A DNA stretch of 6,745 nt from Defluviitaleaceae bacterium (GTDB lineage Bacteria > Bacillota > Clostridia > Lachnospirales > WQUN01): assembly GCA_009783525.1 (NCBI GenBank), contig WRDG01000129.1, positions 1 through 6,745 of the forward strand, written 5' to 3'. The position numbers were made by a program, and so were the translations under genes. Within the stretch, counting starts at the first letter, position 1; each line of letters begins with the position of its first letter. Below are positions 5,123 to 6,745 of the stretch, in pieces. The notes below the pieces were generated by a model, which was not told where the DNA came from, searched no databases, and worked only from the letters and a program-made list of their open reading frames with translations.

Positions 5123-5496
5123 TTGCCGGAGTAGGCACGGACATAATCGAAATCGAGCGGATAAAAAAAGCGTCCGAAAAAAATTGTTTTTTGTCGCGCT
5201 GCTTTACGGACACGGAAAGACGATACGCAACAGCGCCGGAAAAACTCGCGGGACTGTTCGCCGCAAAAGAAGCGGCGGTAAAAGCGTTGGGCGAAGGGTT
5301 CAAACGGTTTTTGCCGGCCGATGTCGAAATTATTCACGATAAAAACGGAAAGCCCTCGGTAAAAATAAAAGGCCTCGAAGAAGCGGTGATCCACGTCAGC
5401 ATTTCACATTGCAGGCAATACGCCGTGGCGTTTGCCGTATACGAAACGGAGGAGTCCCATGCGTTTGGCGGCAGCTTCGCAAATGAAAACGATTGA
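5119..5496 (+). CDS. acpS: Holo-[acyl-carrier-protein] synthase AcpS
   Basis: This 125-residue protein transfers the 4'-phosphopantetheine arm from coenzyme A to the serine of apo-acyl carrier protein, which switches on fatty-acid synthesis. GVGTDIIEIERI (4-15) contains Asp8, one Mg2+ ligand. LFAAKEAAVKALG (46-58) contains the second metal ligand, Glu51, and the CoA-contacting lysines. HVSISHCRQYAVAFAV (92-107) is the closing core strand region. The length matches AcpS (about 118-126 residues); active enzymes are trimers. The ATG overlaps the maf stop by 4 nt, so coupled translation is likely. The last 38 bases overlap the start of nnr, and the tail (residues 108-125) goes beyond the conserved core, so its sequence is probably shaped partly by that overlap. 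Confidence 0.94.
   Translation: MIAGVGTDIIEIERIKKASEKNCFLSRCFTDTERRYATAPEKLAGLFAAKEAAVKALGEGFKRFLPADVEIIHDKNGKPSVKIKGLEEAVIHVSISHCRQYAVAFAVYETEESHAFGGSFANEND
5448..5454 (+). promoter_or_regulatory. Ribosome binding site of nnr inside acpS
   Basis: GGAGGAG lies 4 nt before ATG 5459 (6 nt from the GGAGG core). The strong match fixes the start at 5459, within acpS, rather than at the in-frame ATG 5483, which lacks such a site. Confidence 0.75.
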
Positions 5497-6745
5497 AGAG
5501 ACGATGGCGCGGGAATTAAAATTTCCCGCGCTTTTAATGATGGAAAACGCCGGGCGCGGATTGGCGGAAGAAGCGCGGCGCATGATTGACGCAGGTGGCC
5601 GCGTCCTCGTTGTGTGCGGCGGCGGAAACAACGGCGGCGACGGTTTCGCCGCGGCGAGGCATTTACACTGCGCGGGCGTGAGTGTGAGCGTGGCGTGCGT
5701 TTGCGATGCGGATCGTATCAAAGGCGATGCGCGTGAAATGTACGAGACGCTTTTGCTTATGCGGATCGATGTCTGCGTGCTGCCGCACGAAAATATTTTC
5801 AACGGGCTTGCGGAAATGATCGAACAAGCGGATTTGGTAATCGACGCGATATTCGGCACGGGTTTGCGCGGCGCGATGCACGGCGCCGCAGCGCTTGCGG
5901 CGGCGGCGATAAACGCGGGCACGCCCGCGGTTATTTCGGCGGATATTCCGTCGGGCGTGTGCGCAAACAGCGGCGCGGTTAACGGCGCGGCGGTTAGGGC
6001 CGACGCCACCGTGACGTTCGGGCTGCCAAAGCCGGGGCTTTATCTTTACCCGGGAGCGGAATACGCGGGCAAAATAATTTTAACGGACATAGGCGTACCC
6101 GCCGCGGAATATGCAAAAAATATTTGCGGCGGCGAAGAATTTTATGTGCTCGAAGAGCGCGAAGCAAAAATGCTGCTGCCCAAAAGGCCGCCCCGCGCAA
6201 ACAAGGGAACGTTCGGCAGGGTATTGCTGCTTGCGGGCTGCGACGAAATGCCGGGGGCGGCGGGCCTTGCAGCAAACGCCGCATACAGGGCGGGCGCGGG
6301 TTATGTGCGAGCATTGGTGACGCAAAGCGTCGCGGATTTTATACGCCGGTCTTCTCCCGAAACCGTTGCGGGCGCATTAAAAAAACCCTCCGTCCATTAT
6401 ACGGAAGGGCACATTGACGAAATCACAAGCGAAATAAAAAAAGCGGGAGTAATAATTTTGGGGCCGGGGATAGGGCGGAGCGAAGAGACGTTAAAATTTG
6501 CGCGCGAGGTGCTGCTTCGCGCAAATGCTCCGGTTGTTTTGGATGCGGACGGATTGTATGCCGCAGCGGGCACCGATGTGCTAAAACGAATGACAGCGTT
6601 TTGCGTGGTCACGCCGCATCCGGGAGAGATGGCCGCGCTCACGGGCATGTCGGTTGCGGAAATCACAAACGATTTGGTTACAGCGGCGCGTGAATTTTCT
6701 AAAAAAAATAATGTAATTACGCTGCTTAAAGATGCGCGAAGCGTA
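5459..6745 (+). CDS. nnr: Bifunctional NAD(P)HX epimerase / ADP-dependent NAD(P)HX dehydratase, 3' end cut by window edge
   Basis: 429 codons are open to the right edge. Residues 1-215 are the YjeF_N epimerase domain: LMMENAGRGLAE (26-37), CGGGNNGGDGFAAARHL (53-69), DLVIDAIFGTGLRG (125-138) and SADIPSGV (160-167). Residues 235-429 begin the ribokinase-like YjeF_C dehydratase: NKGTFGRVLLLAG (248-260), PGAAGLAANAAYRAGAGYVR (265-284), ILGPGIGR (333-340), VVLDADGL (359-366) and VTPHPGEMAALTG (384-396). The expected GTGDVLxG motif is off-window; full-length enzymes have about 500 residues. The protein repairs hydrated NADH and NADPH: the N-terminal half epimerises R-NAD(P)HX to S-NAD(P)HX, and the C-terminal half dehydrates the S form using ADP or ATP. 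It overlaps acpS by 38 nt and is the third gene of the maf-acpS-nnr operon. The acpS-nnr order is common in Firmicutes. Alanine codons are strongly biased to GCG. Confidence 0.93.
   Translation, partial: MRLAAASQMKTIEETMARELKFPALLMMENAGRGLAEEARRMIDAGGRVLVVCGGGNNGGDGFAAARHLHCAGVSVSVACVCDADRIKGDAREMYETLLLMRIDVCVLPHENIFNGLAEMIEQADLVIDAIFGTGLRGAMHGAAALAAAAINAGTPAVISADIPSGVCANSGAVNGAAVRADATVTFGLPKPGLYLYPGAEYAGKIILTDIGVPAAEYAKNICGGEEFYVLEEREAKMLLPKRPPRANKGTFGRVLLLAGCDEMPGAAGLAANAAYRAGAGYVRALVTQSVADFIRRSSPETVAGALKKPSVHYTEGHIDEITSEIKKAGVIILGPGIGRSEETLKFAREVLLRANAPVVLDADGLYAAAGTDVLKRMTAFCVVTPHPGEMAALTGMSVAEITNDLVTAAREFSKKNNVITLLKDARSV

Noticed and set aside
5404..6009. 201-codon minus-strand frame opposite acpS and nnr
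   Set aside because: The Ala/Ser/Pro-rich product is the antisense shadow of GC-rich nnr codons; the plus-strand frame carries all the conserved motifs.

Overview
The window reads as a bacterial chromosome segment, most likely from a Firmicute of the Clostridia type. That placement is an inference from strong GGAGG-type ribosome binding sites, AT-rich spacers between moderately GC-rich genes, a YuxH-like EAL/HDOD protein, a URO-D-family gene and a maf-acpS-nnr gene order. No rRNA, tRNA, CRISPR array or transposase is visible.

Positions 1-1402 (minus strand) look like part of a type I restriction-modification locus. The first gene in transcription order (1106-1402) is an HsdM relic: the N-terminal 30 residues of a type I DNA methyltransferase subunit are joined in frame to its C-terminal part, and the whole catalytic core is missing. 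After a possible terminator and promoter comes an AlbA_2/Schlafen-like putative ATP-binding protein (1-925), a kind of gene often carried inside type I R-M loci. It runs off the left edge, so hsdS and hsdR, if present, lie outside the window.

Positions 1403-1593 hold an AT-rich spacer with a perfect 34-bp palindrome and a cluster of alternating 10-bp repeats, at the border between the R-M material and the next genes. Positions 1594-2959 (minus) hold two overlapping genes: a 102-residue protein with two membrane segments and a URO-D-superfamily protein that lacks the HemE N-terminal signature. Positions 3133-4377 (minus) encode a YuxH-like protein with a degenerate, probably inactive EAL domain followed by HDOD.

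Positions 4378-4516 are a divergent promoter region. Two overlapping sigma-A-type promoters share a 17-bp dyad (CACAAAT-AAA-ATTTGTG). To the right runs a tightly overlapping plus-strand operon: maf (nucleotide pyrophosphatase), acpS (holo-ACP synthase) and a bifunctional nnr gene (NAD(P)HX epimerase/dehydratase), cut by the right edge. These are housekeeping, metabolite-repair and cofactor-loading functions, and ordinary apart from the overlaps. The points most worth a second look are the internally deleted hsdM beside the AlbA_2 gene, the palindromic spacer, the membrane protein/URO-D pair and the shared divergent operator.
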